Source of the DNA: Alteromonadaceae bacterium 2753L.S.0a.02
GTDB lineage: Bacteria; Pseudomonadota; Gammaproteobacteria; Pseudomonadales; Cellvibrionaceae
Reading direction: 5' to 3'
Assembly (NCBI GenBank): GCA_007827375.1
Contig: VISH01000002.1
Span: forward strand, 3,249,001 to 3,313,000
DNA: 64,000 nt
Shown in pieces: positions 1 through 10,300 of this stretch (the stretch's first letter is position 1; the number at the start of each line of letters is the position of its first letter). The notes under the pieces were generated by a model. The model was given only the letters and a program-made list of their open reading frames with translations. It was not told the origin of the DNA and searched no databases. Position numbers and translations under genes: made by a program.

Positions 1-609
1 CTCGGTGCTGTCTTCTATACGCACCACGAGCGTGAGTATCTGCTCGTTGGCACCCACCGGAATCACTAACACTCCGTTTGGGGCAAGCTGAGCAAGCAAA
101 CTCTCGGGGATTTCCCGTGGCGCGGCGGCAGAGAGAATACCGTCGAATTGTGCGTCTTCCGGCCAACCCAAAGCACCATCGGCATGGCGAAACTGCACAT
201 TGCGTACGTTTAAGCGACGCAAGCGTTCTTTGGCCTGCAGTTGCAGTGGCTGAATACGCTCTACACTGAACACTTCCGGTACCAACTGCGCCAAGATTGC
301 GGTTTGATACCCACAACCTGTGCCGATTTCGAGTACGCGCGAAATAGCGCCGCCGGCACCCAAAAGTACCTCAGTCATACGGGCAACGATGTAAGGCTGT
401 GAGATGGTTTGACCGTGCCCAATGGGAAGCGCCGTATCTTCATACGCACGATGAGCAAGCGCTTCTTCGAGAAAAATATGCCTTGGGGTGTTCGCCATCA
501 CGTCAAGTACCAACGGATCGCTTACCCCTTGATCAATCAGCCGCTGAATCAGCCGATCTCTTGTGCGTTTGGACGTCATGCCCACGCCTTCTAATTCAAG
601 TCGATTCAC
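1..609 (-). CDS. pcm: Protein-L-isoaspartate O-methyltransferase, C-terminus cut by window edge
   Basis: SAM-dependent cytoplasmic repair enzyme that methylates L-isoaspartyl residues in damaged proteins. Reading leftwards the frame is open to base 1 (203 codons from the GTG at 609). The family's hallmarks are visible: a block reading LPIGHGQTISQPYIVARMTE, then the SAM-binding VLEIGTGCGYQTAILAQL, and a later AAPREIPESLL. A GTG start at 609 gives an N-terminus MNRLELEGVGMTSKRTRDRL; an ATG at 579 would start at MTSKRTRD, as in many homologues. Only some 10-20 residues should be missing at the left edge, judged from usual family length. It lies 64 nt downstream of truD in the same direction. surE, which commonly sits between truD and pcm, is absent here. 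Confidence 0.93.
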   Translation of the reverse strand, partial: MNRLELEGVGMTSKRTRDRLIQRLIDQGVSDPLVLDVMANTPRHIFLEEALAHRAYEDTALPIGHGQTISQPYIVARMTEVLLGAGGAISRVLEIGTGCGYQTAILAQLVPEVFSVERIQPLQLQAKERLRRLNVRNVQFRHADGALGWPEDAQFDGILSAAAPREIPESLLAQLAPNGVLVIPVGANEQILTLVVRIEDSTE

Positions 610-673
610 TGTTCACCCAACCACTTTTCAGAGTGCGCAAACTATATCACATGAGAATGGCAGCACCCGCCAA

Positions 674-1708
674 TTATTGGGGTAATGCCGGGGCCGATTG
701 GTTGTCTAAAACACAGAGTTCGCGCAGCACGGCCGTAGCAAAGGTACCGGGCGGTAGGGCGAACCCGAGGACGAGTTTGTCGCCTTCGATTTCCCAGGTC
801 ATTTTTTGTGGTAGCAGTACCAGTGCACGTCGCTCCTGCGACAGACCAGCGTGTTCGAGCACATGTTGCCAATTACTCCACTCTTGTAGGATGCCCTGCT
901 CAAATTCTGCAAGCTGAGCGGACACGACGGGTCTACCCCGCCCCCATAACGGACCCGTCGCCGGTTCATCGAATCGCTCCAACGCCCATGTTGCGTCGGC
1001 GACGCGGGCCGACAACACCCGGTTAAATAACCAGGATCGCGCGGCCGATTGCGCCATGACCTTTTTGCCGCGGTTGCGAATCGTTTCGCCCAGGCTCATC
1101 CAGCGATACGCCCAATAAAGATTGCTGCCCTGATTGCCAAAACGCTGTTCCCCGAAATAATTAGGAACACCCATCGCACTTATTTGTTCCAGTTTGGGCT
1201 TTTGCGCTTCGACATCAGCAACATCACGAAGGGTAATCACAAAACGATTGGCTTGATGACCACCGCGTCTTAATTTTTTGTTATGACGCGTCACCTCCAA
1301 GACCTCAACTTGAGCGTCTAAACGCTCTGCCAAATTGCCCAGAAAGTGCTCGTGTTCATCACTCGGCTTGGGCAGATGCAGGCTAAACCATTGGGTGGTT
1401 TTAGCATGGCGGTCTTTCAAACCACAGAAACCCACATCCACAGGGCGAATGCCAAACAGCTTCGCCAACTGCTCGGCAACCCAACCGGTATTTTCACCTC
1501 GTTTCAATATTTTGAGACAGAGATGCTCACCGGAACCACTTAATGGCGCAGGCAAATCTTCATCCACGACAAAGTCGTCGACTTCACTGCGAAACTTGGC
1601 GTGAAAGCTTGGAGCGCCGTAGGCAAAATTAAAATTCAAATCGAAGTCCGGTACCTCTGGAGCAACAACAGAGCTCGATTTTTCAGCGGAATGGGATTCA
1701 GTAGTCAT
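674..1708 (-). CDS. truD: tRNA pseudouridine(13) synthase
   Basis: Converts U13 of tRNA-Glu to pseudouridine. The frame carries the TruD signature GFCGLKDRHAKTTQWFSL with the catalytic Asp in GLKD, then NYFGEQRFGNQG in the middle and ALPPGTFATAVLREL near the end. The ATG at 1708 (MTTESHSAEK) is chosen, giving 344 residues, close to the E. coli length. It overlaps the ispF stop by 11 nt, which fits translational coupling. The frame stays open to a possible start at 1750, but the extra residues (MLMVLLLFPPCLLN) would lie inside ispF and do not resemble the family. The catalytic core looks intact, unlike the two genes upstream. Confidence 0.94.
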   Translation of the reverse strand: MTTESHSAEKSSSVVAPEVPDFDLNFNFAYGAPSFHAKFRSEVDDFVVDEDLPAPLSGSGEHLCLKILKRGENTGWVAEQLAKLFGIRPVDVGFCGLKDRHAKTTQWFSLHLPKPSDEHEHFLGNLAERLDAQVEVLEVTRHNKKLRRGGHQANRFVITLRDVADVEAQKPKLEQISAMGVPNYFGEQRFGNQGSNLYWAYRWMSLGETIRNRGKKVMAQSAARSWLFNRVLSARVADATWALERFDEPATGPLWGRGRPVVSAQLAEFEQGILQEWSNWQHVLEHAGLSQERRALVLLPQKMTWEIEGDKLVLGFALPPGTFATAVLRELCVLDNQSAPALPQ

Positions 1709-2174
1709 GTTTAATAAGCACGGTGGAAAAAGCAGCAAGACCATCAGCAACTTGTGCTATCGGTCCGCAGCTTGCGTCATTTAATTTGAGGTTTACGGAG
1801 CCAGTATCAATCGCCAGATCTTCAGCGATGCCCTGCTTTATGACCGACAGATAAGTTTGCAGTTGAATATCTCGTGTGATTACGGATGCATCGATGTTAC
1901 AAATTTCATGGCCCAATTTTTTAAGCCGCGCGCCAATCATGCGTAACAACGAACGGCTATCCGCAAAGCGAAAATCGGGATTCGACCTCGGAAATTCCGT
2001 CGCGCAGCTTCCCAAGCCCACTGCACCTAACAGTGCATCACCAATAGATAATAACAGCACATCGCCATCGCCTGGCCCAGAAAGACCACAGTGATATGCG
2101 ATTACGACACCGCCGAGCATGATTTTTTCGCCCGGCTGAAAAGGAAGTGCGCTGAAGCCGTGGCCAATCCTCAC
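1698..2174 (-). CDS. ispF: IspF-family protein (MEcPP synthase) with degenerate active site
   Basis: IspF normally cyclises CDP-methylerythritol 2-phosphate to MEcPP in the MEP isoprenoid pathway, using a zinc ion held by Asp8, His10 and His42 (E. coli numbering). This 158-residue protein aligns without gaps over the first 80 residues (GHGF start, LGGVVI, DGDV, GDALLGAVGLG, ADSRSLLR), so the family is clear. However position 8 is Ser, 10 is Leu, 42 is Leu, 34 is Pro instead of His, and 56 is Ser instead of Asp; the TTTEKLGFTGRGEG block is replaced by NDASCGPIAQVADG. The comparison is to the E. coli sequence from memory. The frame is intact and starts at a GTG overlapping the ispD stop (GTGA), so it is probably translated, but MEcPP synthase activity looks unlikely. 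A pseudoenzyme or changed function is inferred. Confidence 0.85.
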   Translation of the reverse strand: MRIGHGFSALPFQPGEKIMLGGVVIAYHCGLSGPGDGDVLLLSIGDALLGAVGLGSCATEFPRSNPDFRFADSRSLLRMIGARLKKLGHEICNIDASVITRDIQLQTYLSVIKQGIAEDLAIDTGSVNLKLNDASCGPIAQVADGLAAFSTVLIKHDY

Positions 2175-2896
2175 TCGAGCTCGCTCAATTCAGCCTGTTG
2201 TTGCACAATAAATTCTGCGAGGGGTAGATCATCTTCTGATGTAATGCGGATATTATCGCGACGATCAGAAACAATCTTGACTCTGCCTCCAACCTTTTCG
2301 ATGGCGGCAGCTTCGTCGATTGTGCTGTAGCCTTTGTCTTTGCAGAACTCCAATGCAGCGCGCAGCTTATTTAAATTAAAAAGTTGCGGCGAACGCGCCA
2401 TCCAGAACTTGCTGGCATCTTCGCTACAGGCAATCTCACCGCGGCTATTGACGCGTTTAATCGATTCTTTGTGAGGTACCGCCAAAATGCCTCCAGCACC
2501 CTCCAAGGTGCACAAACTAATAAGCGCTTCCATTTTTTCCAGCGACACGCAGGGCCTAAGCGCTTCGTGCACCAACACCCAGGTTTGCTGGTTGTTTTCG
2601 GAGTAATTGTCGACCAACTTCAAGGCATTAAGCACAGAATCTCGCCGCTCGCCGGCCCCCAAACAAATGTACACGCGCGGGTGGTTCACTAGCGATGTTT
2701 TTTGCCAGTGGATGTCTGAAGCAGCAATAGCGACCACTACACCTTCAATCTGATCCAACTGGAGCAAGCGCTCCAGCGTGGTTTCCAACACGGTTTTGCC
2801 CGCGAGAGGCAAATACTGTTTGGGCTTTTCTCCAGGCGGACCAGCCTGGCTTGCTGCAGCGGGAACCACAGCCCATATCCTATGGTTTTTCTCCAT
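2171..2896 (-). CDS. ispD: IspD-family protein (MEP cytidylyltransferase) with altered catalytic residues
   Basis: IspD transfers CMP from CTP to methylerythritol 4-phosphate. The 241-residue length and order of motifs fit the family: WAVVPAAA, KPKQYL, GAGERRDSVLNAL, WVLVHEALRPC, GGILAVPHKESIKR, TIDEAAAIE, DNIRITSEDDLPLAEF. Several conserved positions are changed. The PAAGxGxRM nucleotide loop reads PAAASQAGPP, so the catalytic Arg (R20 in E. coli) is Gly19; the VHDAARP Asp is Glu; and the Lys of NIK (K213) is Arg. The first Lys (K27 in E. coli, K26 here) is kept. I checked the other frames over the loop and found no frameshift that restores the canonical motif. It is coupled to ispF by a 4-nt overlap and lies 12 nt after ftsB. 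Activity is doubtful. Confidence 0.87.
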   Translation of the reverse strand: MEKNHRIWAVVPAAASQAGPPGEKPKQYLPLAGKTVLETTLERLLQLDQIEGVVVAIAASDIHWQKTSLVNHPRVYICLGAGERRDSVLNALKLVDNYSENNQQTWVLVHEALRPCVSLEKMEALISLCTLEGAGGILAVPHKESIKRVNSRGEIACSEDASKFWMARSPQLFNLNKLRAALEFCKDKGYSTIDEAAAIEKVGGRVKIVSDRRDNIRITSEDDLPLAEFIVQQQAELSELE

Positions 2897-2908
2897 CGAT
2901 AACGCTCT

Positions 2909-3184
2909 CTATTTGTCTTCGACAATCATATAGAAGGTTTCACCTTCTTTTATCATTCCCATTTCACTGCGAGCCCGCTCTTCAACTGCATCATAACCGT
3001 TCTTCAGGGCTTCCACTTCCGCAGCCAGTAACTTATTGCGTTCGCGTAAACGCTCATTTTCAGCCTGCTGCCGCGCTATTTCTCGCTGCAGTCGCACGAC
3101 GTCAGCAATACTTCCTTCACCAATCCAAAGGCGGTACTGAAAAACTGCGAGTAGCACCAGTAACACGGCGACCAACCATTTCAT
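2909..3184 (-). CDS. ftsB: Cell division protein FtsB
   Basis: Small bitopic inner-membrane protein of the FtsQLB divisome complex. The 91 residues show the usual layout: MKWLVAVLLVLLAVFQYRLW membrane segment at residues 1-20, then a coiled coil (about 25-70) rich in Leu, Glu, Arg and Gln, and a short tail ending MGMIKEGETFYMIVED, which is typical of the family. The ATG at 3184 is chosen because the membrane segment begins at once; a start at 3220 would add 12 polar residues. In gammaproteobacteria ftsB usually follows eno; here eno is 29 kb away, and the upstream neighbour is a divergent photolyase. Confidence 0.94.
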   Translation of the reverse strand: MKWLVAVLLVLLAVFQYRLWIGEGSIADVVRLQREIARQQAENERLRERNKLLAAEVEALKNGYDAVEERARSEMGMIKEGETFYMIVEDK

Positions 3185-3337
3185 AAGCGGCTCATTAAAT
3201 GTACTAATTTTGCGCGACAAAGTATCACACTGCTAGCCTGCTGTTAATAGAAATGGCGATTGCTAGAGCGGTAGACTTTGATCCTATCAACTGTTTCTGA
3301 CGTAAAATCGGCATAACTAGCTGGTGAGGATACCCTT

Positions 3338-4741
3338 TTGTACAACCTTATGTGGTTTCGGGCTGATTTGCGCATCGACGACAACCCTGCCTTTCATCAC
3401 GCAATGACTGCCGGGCCAACCATTGCGATTTACGCGCTCAATCCTAAAACCTGGCAAGCCCACCACCTGTCCACCGCAAAAATCAGCTTGATTGTGCGGC
3501 AGTTATTTACCCTGGAAAAATCTTTACGCAAGCTCAATGTGCCGCTGTTTGTGATTAACACTCGTGAATTCAAACAGGTTCCCAGGGCTCTGCAAAAATT
3601 CATCGCAGAAAAAAAAGTGACGTCCCTCTATTTCAATCACGAATTTGAGATCAATGAACGCCAGCTCAGCAGAGCGGTGCAACAACGCTTAATACCCAAC
3701 ACAGAAATTCAAAGTTTCAACGATCAATGCGCGATAGCGCCCGGCAAAATCACAACCGCAACGGGCGACTGGTACAAAGTGTTTACCCCATTTAAGCGTC
3801 GCTATCTCGCAGACTTCCACGCTCAAGGACGCCGACTTTATACCTGCCCCAAGCCACAGGCACCCCTTGCCGAAAACTCAGATATCCGCGCACTTTCACA
3901 ATTCGAAATTGCCGGACAGTGGCAAAAACTTTGGCCTGCCGGTGAGCAGATTGCGCACCAACGCCTGACGCGATTCGCCAATGACACCATTAAAGATTAC
4001 GCCCGCTTACGAGATTTTCCATCTGAGCCAGCTACAAGCACCCTTTCCCCCTATTTAGCCATAGGCGCTCTGAGCACGCGCCAGTGCCTAGAAGCAGCAA
4101 TAGCCATGGGAGGTTTGGAGGCTGCGTCGCCTGCCAACGAAGGTGCGGCGACATGGGTGAGCGAACTCATCTGGCGGGATTTCTACCGACATCTCATCTA
4201 TGCATTTCCCGATTTGTGCAAACACAGGGCCTTCCAGGCAAACACCGAAGCCCTACCCTGGCGCCACGACACCGCTTTGCTCGATGCCTGGCAACAGGGC
4301 CGAACCGGTTACCCCATCGTTGATGCGGCCATGAAACAGCTGATGGCCACGGGCTGGATGCACAACCGATTGCGCATGATTACAGCAATGTTTCTCACGA
4401 AGCACTTGTTCGTAGACTGGCGCTTAGGCGAAGACTTTTTTATGAGAAACCTGGTAGACGGTGATTTGGCGTCAAATAACGGCGGCTGGCAGTGGTCGGC
4501 CTCCACAGGTGTAGATGCCGCGCCCTACTTTCGTATCTTTAACCCGGCTCGGCAATCGGAGCGTTTCGATCCCGACGGTCGCTTTATAAAAACACACCTG
4601 CCTGAGCTACAAGCTCTCACCGGCAAGCACATTCACAATCCCACTCCGGCGCAAGCAGACGCCTGTGGTTACGCCCGAGCCATCGTCGAGCACCAGGAGG
4701 CTGTGGCACAAACAAAGGCATGGTTTAAAGCAGTTAAGTAA
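3338..4741 (+). CDS. phr: Deoxyribodipyrimidine photolyase (cryptochrome/photolyase family)
   Basis: Flavoenzyme that splits UV-induced cyclobutane pyrimidine dimers using blue light. It has the N-terminal Rossmann antenna domain (LMWFRADLRIDDNPAF) and the C-terminal FAD-binding helical domain with SELIWRDFYRHLIYAFP, RTGYPIVDAAMKQL, TGWMHNRLRMITAMFLTK and DLASNNGGWQWSASTGVDA, all hallmark class I segments. The length of 467 residues is normal. The start is probably the TTG at 3338, preceded by GGTGAGGA; the ATG at 3350 would start inside the LMWFR strand. It is divergent from ftsB, with 150 bp between. Confidence 0.93.
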   Translation: MYNLMWFRADLRIDDNPAFHHAMTAGPTIAIYALNPKTWQAHHLSTAKISLIVRQLFTLEKSLRKLNVPLFVINTREFKQVPRALQKFIAEKKVTSLYFNHEFEINERQLSRAVQQRLIPNTEIQSFNDQCAIAPGKITTATGDWYKVFTPFKRRYLADFHAQGRRLYTCPKPQAPLAENSDIRALSQFEIAGQWQKLWPAGEQIAHQRLTRFANDTIKDYARLRDFPSEPATSTLSPYLAIGALSTRQCLEAAIAMGGLEAASPANEGAATWVSELIWRDFYRHLIYAFPDLCKHRAFQANTEALPWRHDTALLDAWQQGRTGYPIVDAAMKQLMATGWMHNRLRMITAMFLTKHLFVDWRLGEDFFMRNLVDGDLASNNGGWQWSASTGVDAAPYFRIFNPARQSERFDPDGRFIKTHLPELQALTGKHIHNPTPAQADACGYARAIVEHQEAVAQTKAWFKAVK

Positions 4742-4906
4742 TAGCTATATCACGCCATAAATCCCTCATTACTTGATAAACTAACTCCCGTGCGCAACCC
4801 TTTGTAGCCGATAATATTAGTGTCGTACATTATCAATAATGTACTCCCTGCAATTATATTTGTGCGCAGACGCACACCTTCCCTTCCCCCAATAAAAGTA
4901 ACCACT

Positions 4907-7270
4907 ATGGCAACCGTATTTTTACGTCCGTTACTCGTTATTACAGTGATAATCCTTGGCGCATGTGCCGTATTTGTGAGCTCCGACCTGGAACAGAAAT
5001 TTGGAAAACCAAATCCCCACAGTCGCCAGATAGCACAACTGGAGGCCGAACAAATTGACTACTGGCACTCCGTAAAACCTGTACTGGATAAACGATGTGT
5101 TGTTTGTCACGCTTGTTACGATGCCCCCTGCCAATTGAAATTGACGGCGCCCGAAGGTGTCGAGCGCGGGGCTAGTAAGGCAAAGGTTTATCTCCCTGAA
5201 AGATTGGTCGCAGCAAGCCCAACGCGTTTGTTCGAAGATGCTTTTACAGTTTCTGAGTGGCGTGCACGAGACTTTAAGCCGGTTCTGAATGAATATCCGG
5301 AATCACTGGCGGCGAATCGCCAAGCGAGCGTGATGTATCAACTGCTCACTTTAAAAACAACACATCCCCTTTCTGAAAATCAGCGGGTGCCCGATAGCCT
5401 TACACTGGGGATAAATCGTGAGCAGTCCTGCCCAGCAGCTGAAGATTTTAATGATTTTGCGGAAAAAAACCCTCAATGGGGCATGCCCTATGCCATGGCA
5501 ACCCTGCCACAATCTGAATATCAAACCCTCACCCGTTGGGTAGAACAAGGTGGTAAATATCTCCCAGAAAACTTTGATCTCACAAACTATCAGGAAGAGA
5601 TTGACACCTGGGAGCGCTTTTTTAATCGCCCGGGCAACAAAGCCAAACTGGTCGCGCGCTACATTTATGAGCACTTGTTTCTCGCCCATATTTATTTTAA
5701 TGATATTAACGAACAAACTTTTTTTAAGCTGGTGAGATCAGAAACACCGCCAGGCCAACCGATAAAATTACTCCCTACGCGCCGGCCTATCGATGCTCCC
5801 CCAACAGAAAACTTCTATTATCGGCTAGCCCACGAACAGGAAACAATTGTGTCCAAAACACATATGCCTTACGCGCTAAATCAAAAACGGTTGCAGCGCT
5901 GGGACTCACTGTTTTTCACAGAAACCTACGAGGTTAATGAGCTTCCCGGCTATCAAAAAAAATATCAGCAGAATCCTTTCTTCACCTTTGCCCAACTACC
6001 TGTGAAATCCCGCTACAAATTTATGTTGGACGAAGCGCAATTTTCAATTATGAATTTTATAAAGGGGCCAGTTTGCCGTGGTCAGGCAGCATTAAATGTG
6101 ATTAAAGACCATTTTTGGGTATTTTTTGTCGACCCGGAAGTGATCGAAGAGCACGAGGTTGCCAAGTTTCTGGAAGACAACTCCAGTAATTACAAACTTC
6201 CTACCGGTAAAGGTGACATATACCTGCCCTTGTCAACATGGATTAAATATTCGAACAAACAGAAAAAATTATTGGACGCCAAAGAAGAGTTTTTAACGAA
6301 CGCCCTCACGCAATCGAATCGTGAAATAAATCTGGATTGGATCTGGAATGGCGACGGCAACAACAATAACGCTGCACTCACTGTATTTCGCCATTTCGAT
6401 AGCGCCTCGGTCGAAAAAGGCATGCTTGGAGAAGCACCACAAACAGCCTGGCTCATGGGCTATACACTATTAGAACGAATCCATTATCTCCTGGTAGCAA
6501 ACTACGATGTTTTCGGTAACGTGGGCCACCAGCTTGTTTCACGTCTGTTTATGGACTTTTTACGCATGGAGGGTGAGTCTTCATTTTTACTGCTGTTGCC
6601 ACCGGAAACCCGGAAGCGCGAGCGACAACTCTGGTATCGCGATGCACCCGATAAAATTCTAGACTACCTGCGACATCCATCATTGGATAACAAAGTTCCG
6701 CCTGCAATTACCTACACATCGGATGACCCAAAAGCCGAGCTCTATACCAAAATCCAAGAGCGCCTGCGTGCGGTACTGGCTAAACAAAAAATGCTTGAGT
6801 CTCTCGAGAACAAGCAGGTACGCTCAGAGCTACTAAGGCTCACCAAATTCAAAGGCACAAATACGGCGTTCCTGGCACAAAACAGTTTTATGTTTATCCG
6901 CGACAAACAGCAGCAGACGTGGTATCCCGTATCGATTCTCCGAAACGACGCGCACCTCAATATCACATCGGTTTTCAATGAGAAGAAAAACCTAATCCCC
7001 GATGAAAATACTCTCACAATAACCAACGGCTTTGTGGGTGCCTACCCCATCGCCATGTTCGATGTGGATGCGGATAAGCTGGGAGACTTTGTTGACGAAG
7101 TATTAGCGCTCAGCAGTGATGCCGATTACAGCCGTCTGGTTGATGCTTATGGCGTGCGCAGAACCAGCGCGCAATTCTGGCAACACAGCGACAAACTGCA
7201 TCGTGCCCTGAAAAAACAAAGTGCTATAGAATATGGCGTTTTGGATTACAACCGCCTGGAAAACCGGTAG
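4907..7270 (+). CDS. cti: Fatty acid cis/trans isomerase, c-type haem protein
   Basis: Periplasmic enzyme that converts cis-unsaturated membrane fatty acids to trans, which stiffens the membrane under solvent, heat or salt stress. The 787-residue product begins with a hydrophobic export segment (about residues 6-24, possibly a lipobox at LGAC) and has a c-type haem site CVVCH at 64-68, as in Pseudomonas Cti. Further family features are the WHSVKPVLDKRCVVCH context and MYQLLTLK and GMPYAMATL segments. An upstream ATG at 4820 is open in frame, but the ATG at 4907 puts the export signal at the N-terminus. It stands alone between phr and a GH15-like gene. The trans/cis response needs no new synthesis, which fits a constitutively placed gene. 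Confidence 0.9.
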   Translation: MATVFLRPLLVITVIILGACAVFVSSDLEQKFGKPNPHSRQIAQLEAEQIDYWHSVKPVLDKRCVVCHACYDAPCQLKLTAPEGVERGASKAKVYLPERLVAASPTRLFEDAFTVSEWRARDFKPVLNEYPESLAANRQASVMYQLLTLKTTHPLSENQRVPDSLTLGINREQSCPAAEDFNDFAEKNPQWGMPYAMATLPQSEYQTLTRWVEQGGKYLPENFDLTNYQEEIDTWERFFNRPGNKAKLVARYIYEHLFLAHIYFNDINEQTFFKLVRSETPPGQPIKLLPTRRPIDAPPTENFYYRLAHEQETIVSKTHMPYALNQKRLQRWDSLFFTETYEVNELPGYQKKYQQNPFFTFAQLPVKSRYKFMLDEAQFSIMNFIKGPVCRGQAALNVIKDHFWVFFVDPEVIEEHEVAKFLEDNSSNYKLPTGKGDIYLPLSTWIKYSNKQKKLLDAKEEFLTNALTQSNREINLDWIWNGDGNNNNAALTVFRHFDSASVEKGMLGEAPQTAWLMGYTLLERIHYLLVANYDVFGNVGHQLVSRLFMDFLRMEGESSFLLLLPPETRKRERQLWYRDAPDKILDYLRHPSLDNKVPPAITYTSDDPKAELYTKIQERLRAVLAKQKMLESLENKQVRSELLRLTKFKGTNTAFLAQNSFMFIRDKQQQTWYPVSILRNDAHLNITSVFNEKKNLIPDENTLTITNGFVGAYPIAMFDVDADKLGDFVDEVLALSSDADYSRLVDAYGVRRTSAQFWQHSDKLHRALKKQSAIEYGVLDYNRLENR

Positions 7271-7370
7271 TTTGCTTGCCACTAGTGATGATAGGCACGA
7301 ATTGTGCTGTTGTTCGGTGGTTCATCGGCACACTCATCCGCTTTTTGGGGATTTTGGATAATAGAAAAAT

Positions 7371-10300
7371 ATGAGCAGTAAAGAAGAAAGCCTGGAAAAA
7401 CTCTATCGCGAAGTCAGTACTGTGATTCTCTCGCGCCAAAACCCCGTAACCGGGTTACTCCCTGCGAGCACCGCCGTTAATGCCCACGGAAATTACACAG
7501 ATGCCTGGGTAAGGGATAATGTGTATTCCATCATTGCGCCCTGGGCGCTGAGCATGGCACTGAAGAAATCGGGCGATTACCACTGGGCCGATGAACTCGA
7601 GCAGGCAACTTTAAAGCTGATGCGCGGGCTGCTACAAGCGATGATGCGCCAGGCAAACAAAGTTGAGGCTTTTAAACACACCCTCAACCCGATTGATTCT
7701 CTGCACGCTAAATACGATACCCAAACGGGCCTGACTGTGGTAGCCGATAACGCATGGGGACACTTGCAAATTGACGCCACATCAATTTACCTGTTAATGA
7801 TTGCGCAAATGACCGCAGGCGGCATGCGTATTATTCAAACCTATGACGAAGTGGATTTTGTCCAGAACTTAATTTATTACATCGCCAGCGCATTCCGTAC
7901 GCCCGACTATGGCATCTGGGAGCGCGGCAACAAAATCAACAACGGTAAACCGGAAATTAACGCGAGTTCACTGGGCATGGCCAAAGCGGCGATGCAAGCG
8001 CTCGACGGTCTTAATTTATATGGGCAGCAGGGTCCAACCCGTGCCATTGTGCATTCGGTGCCCGATGCGCTATCTATGGCCCGCACTAATTTGGCGTCAC
8101 TCCTACCACGCGAATCGCTGTCCAAAGAAGTCGATAGTGCACTGCTTAGCATTATTGGCTATCCAGCATTTGCTGTAGGTGATTCTGAACTGGCCAACAA
8201 AACCCGTGATGAAATTCTTAAAAAACTGGGCGGTAATTATGGTTTGAAGCGTTTTCTGTGGGACGGCCACCAAACCGAGATTGAAGACCCGAGCCGACTC
8301 TATTACGAGCACTCTGAACTTGCGACTTTCCAACATATAGAATCGGAATGGCCGCTATTTTTCTGCTATCTCTATCTCAATGCATTATTTACTGGTAGTA
8401 AACAAACCGCAGAACATTACTATCAAAAAATAAAAAATCTGATGATCGAAAAAGACGGAATTGGTCTAATTCCAGAACTCTACTACGTACCCAATGAAGC
8501 CATTATTGAAGAGAAACGCAACCCTAAAAGCCAGCCTCGCAAACCAAATGAAAACCTGCCCCTGGTATGGGCGCAAAGCCTTTATTACACAGCCAGATTA
8601 CTCGATTTGGGCTATTTAAAACCCAACGACCTAGACCCGCTAAAACTACGCAGTAAAACCACGCAGCACACTAAAGCCCAGGTTGCCTTGGTTGTACTCG
8701 CCGAAAATGACGACGTTAAGCAGATCTTAGCTAAAAATGGAGTGATCGCTGAGAGCATTAGCGATATTGCACCGCTTAAAGTAATATCAGCTCCTCATCT
8801 GGTTGAAGCCTATGCGCAAGTTGGTGCAAACGCCAAACTCGGTTTAACCGGGCGCCCCAAACGACGCTTGCTCAGTCTTGCGAGTTCGCAAACCTACACC
8901 ATTAATAATCAGCAATTTCTTTGCTTATCCTGGATTCAGGGCGATACCGATGACGATTATGTACATCACGATATTGCCCGGGTCGCCACAATGGTGCGCA
9001 AGGAAATATCTCATATCCGCAAGCACTGGCTGAATTCAGAGGTTGCAGTGTTTACCTTAATGGTTAATGAGACTCTTTGTAATTCACCCGATGCAGAAAT
9101 ACTCTATAAATGCTTGCAAGGTTATCAGCTGCGTACTGAAGACGAAAATATTGGCTACGCTTCCGCCAACCTGGCATTTCGAGCTTCCCGTGAAAATGTA
9201 TTGTTAGCTCCAGAAATTTGTTTAACGCCAATTAGCGAAAAAGAAAGCGAAGCCAAACCTGTCATCTATTGGGATAGTGCCAGTAAAGAATTATTAGACG
9301 ACTTAAGCGGCGATCAAGCACTACAAGCCGCGCTGATAATACAGTTTTTTAAAGGCAAGTCTTTAAACGATTCGGCCAGCGAATCCGATAAGCATATCAC
9401 CCTGCAAACACTTATCGACACGATCTATAACAATGCCATGCAAAAACATGAATGGTTGGTGGTTCGGTTGGCATATGAACTTTCTGGGCGATATAAAGAC
9501 GATTTATCGGATTACTTGAGTGTACTCACCTCGCGTCATTTTTCAGTTATTGTGGGTTATGATAAAAATACCGAATTCGGTTTAAACCACTCACTCCACA
9601 ATCATCAAATTGTGGACGTACTGCGCGATGCCAGCAGCCATCCGGTAGAACACTGTCTGCTCCAGGAACTTATGGAAGCCATCGGTATTTTCCAGCGGAC
9701 CTTACCGCAACTTTTCGAAGGCGTAAGATCAATTCAACTGAACAACCTGCTTAACCTCTGCGCAAATGGTGCTAAAAGTGACGACCATCTCGAAAGTCTT
9801 CTTGATCTCGCGAAACAGAGCCCCAACGCGTTACTCACAAGGCTCACAAAAATTCTCGACTCACAACGCAGCTCATACGCCAAAGGATTGAAACGTAGCC
9901 TTTCCGCGAAAAATATGAGCGATGCCGATCTCGAAGCCGTAGATACCGACTGGTTCGAGTGGCGTTTCGAACGCGGTTTGATTCTCAGTTTAAGTCGCGA
10001 ATTTCTCGAAAAAATATGGAACTCGCTGTCGCTAACCCCTCGCATGATTTTTTCACAAAGCCATAATCCTGCGTGCGTTCTTGAAAGCGAACTGGTGCAA
10101 AGCTCTATGACGCCTGGCGAAGAAATTTTTGCACAGCTCATAAACGATGCGCTCGCTCAAATTCACCCACCGTATTTCCGCAGTGCTATTGTAGAAGTAC
10201 TACTCGCGCTCACCGAATACCAAGAAAAAAATCCAGACGACAAAAGTGCCTTGGATTTAAACCTCGAAGCCATCCTTGAAAGTGCAGCGGATAACTATTG

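Noticed and set aside
2737..2925. Frameshift in ispD that would restore the PAAGxGxRM loop
   Set aside because: The other frames over this stretch do not encode the motif, and the ispD frame is intact before and after it.
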